DNA of 5,164 nucleotides from Chitinophagaceae bacterium (lineage in GTDB: Bacteria; Bacteroidota; Bacteroidia; Chitinophagales; Chitinophagaceae), in NCBI GenBank assembly GCA_025455205.1, contig JALOMZ010000174.1, positions 1 through 5,164 on the forward strand. Direction: 5' to 3'. Within the stretch, counting starts at the first letter, position 1; each line of letters opens with the position of its first letter. Under the pieces are notes generated by a model. The model was not told the origin of the DNA. It ran no database searches and saw only the letters and a program-made list of their open reading frames with translations. A program made the position numbers and the translations under genes. Positions 5,068-5,164 of the stretch are shown one piece after another.

Positions 5068-5164
5068 AATTCATTAGCACATCCTTAGGACATTCTTCCA
5101 GGTTGCTGCAGCGTTTGCATGGTCCATTTTCTACAATAATGTCAGCCCTTCGGGCTTCGTGCAT
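5054..5164 (-). CDS. Possible 3' end of a small Cys-containing protein, cut by the window edge
   Basis: From the right edge the - strand is open for 36 codons to a TAG at 5054-5056. An ATG falls exactly at the edge (5162-5164) and may be internal, so the true length is unknown. The product has a C-x2-C-x5-C pattern in GPCKRCSNLEECP (cysteines 16, 19 and 25 from that ATG), which looks like part of a metal-binding or redox site, then KDVLMNLKWQ. Against it: the frame is short, uses codons rare in the neighbours (CGA, AGG, CTA, TTG), and its last part overlaps the repeat tract. I do not recognise the family. It would converge on etfA, sharing the terminator region. Confidence 0.33.
   Translation of the reverse strand: MHEARRADIIVENGPCKRCSNLEECPKDVLMNLKWQ

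Noticed and set aside
5144..5156. AGCCC-TTC-GGGCT at the right edge as a terminator.
   Set aside because: A 5-bp stem with a 3-nt loop and no T-run on either strand; it may lie in a coding region.

Overview
The window reads as ordinary chromosomal DNA from a member of the Bacteroidota, most likely Chitinophagaceae or a near relative. This is inferred from the protein sequences, from a TAnnTTTG-type -7 promoter element upstream of etfB, from the lack of Shine-Dalgarno sites before most starts, and from the short-repeat tracts between genes. I cannot name a genus from sequence alone. Coding is dense. The gaps of interest are two of about 270 bp (1032-1305 and 4894-5164) and one divergent promoter gap of 109 bp.

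Layout. Positions 1-1031 (+ strand) hold the end of a YkgJ-type CxxCxxCC zinc/iron-chelating protein, cut by the window edge, then 2 bp later a complete rhomboid intramembrane serine protease; the two look translationally coupled. Positions 1032-1305 lie between convergent genes and carry a compact set of inverted and direct repeats: two near-identical hairpins, a hairpin of the dispersed TTCGACAGGCTCAGG type, and short A/T-rich inverted arms outside them. Positions 1306-3000 (- strand) hold a two-gene unit, a small TPR protein followed by tilS (tRNA-Ile lysidine synthetase). These two reading frames share one frame and are separated by a single TAA; tilS seems to start at the TTG right after it. 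Positions 3001-3109 form the divergent promoter region, with overlapping palindromes at the expected etfB transcription start. Positions 3110-4893 (+ strand) hold etfB and etfA, the two subunits of electron transfer flavoprotein, closed by a good intrinsic terminator (4921-4953). The tail (about 4954-5070) is a degenerate short-repeat tract, and a Cys-containing reading frame on the - strand (5054 to the window end) may be the 3' end of another gene.

How the genes relate. EtfB and EtfA form one FAD-containing heterodimer that carries electrons from acyl-CoA dehydrogenases to the quinone pool. TilS is an essential tRNA-modifying enzyme acting on the CAU anticodon of tRNA-Ile2. The TPR, YkgJ-like and rhomboid proteins have no substrate that the sequence reveals. 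I see no CRISPR array, phage, transposase, toxin-antitoxin pair or defence system. The parts most worth a second look are the repeat cluster at 1089-1300, the TAA-TTG junction before tilS, the palindromes over the etfBA start, and the reading frame at the right edge.
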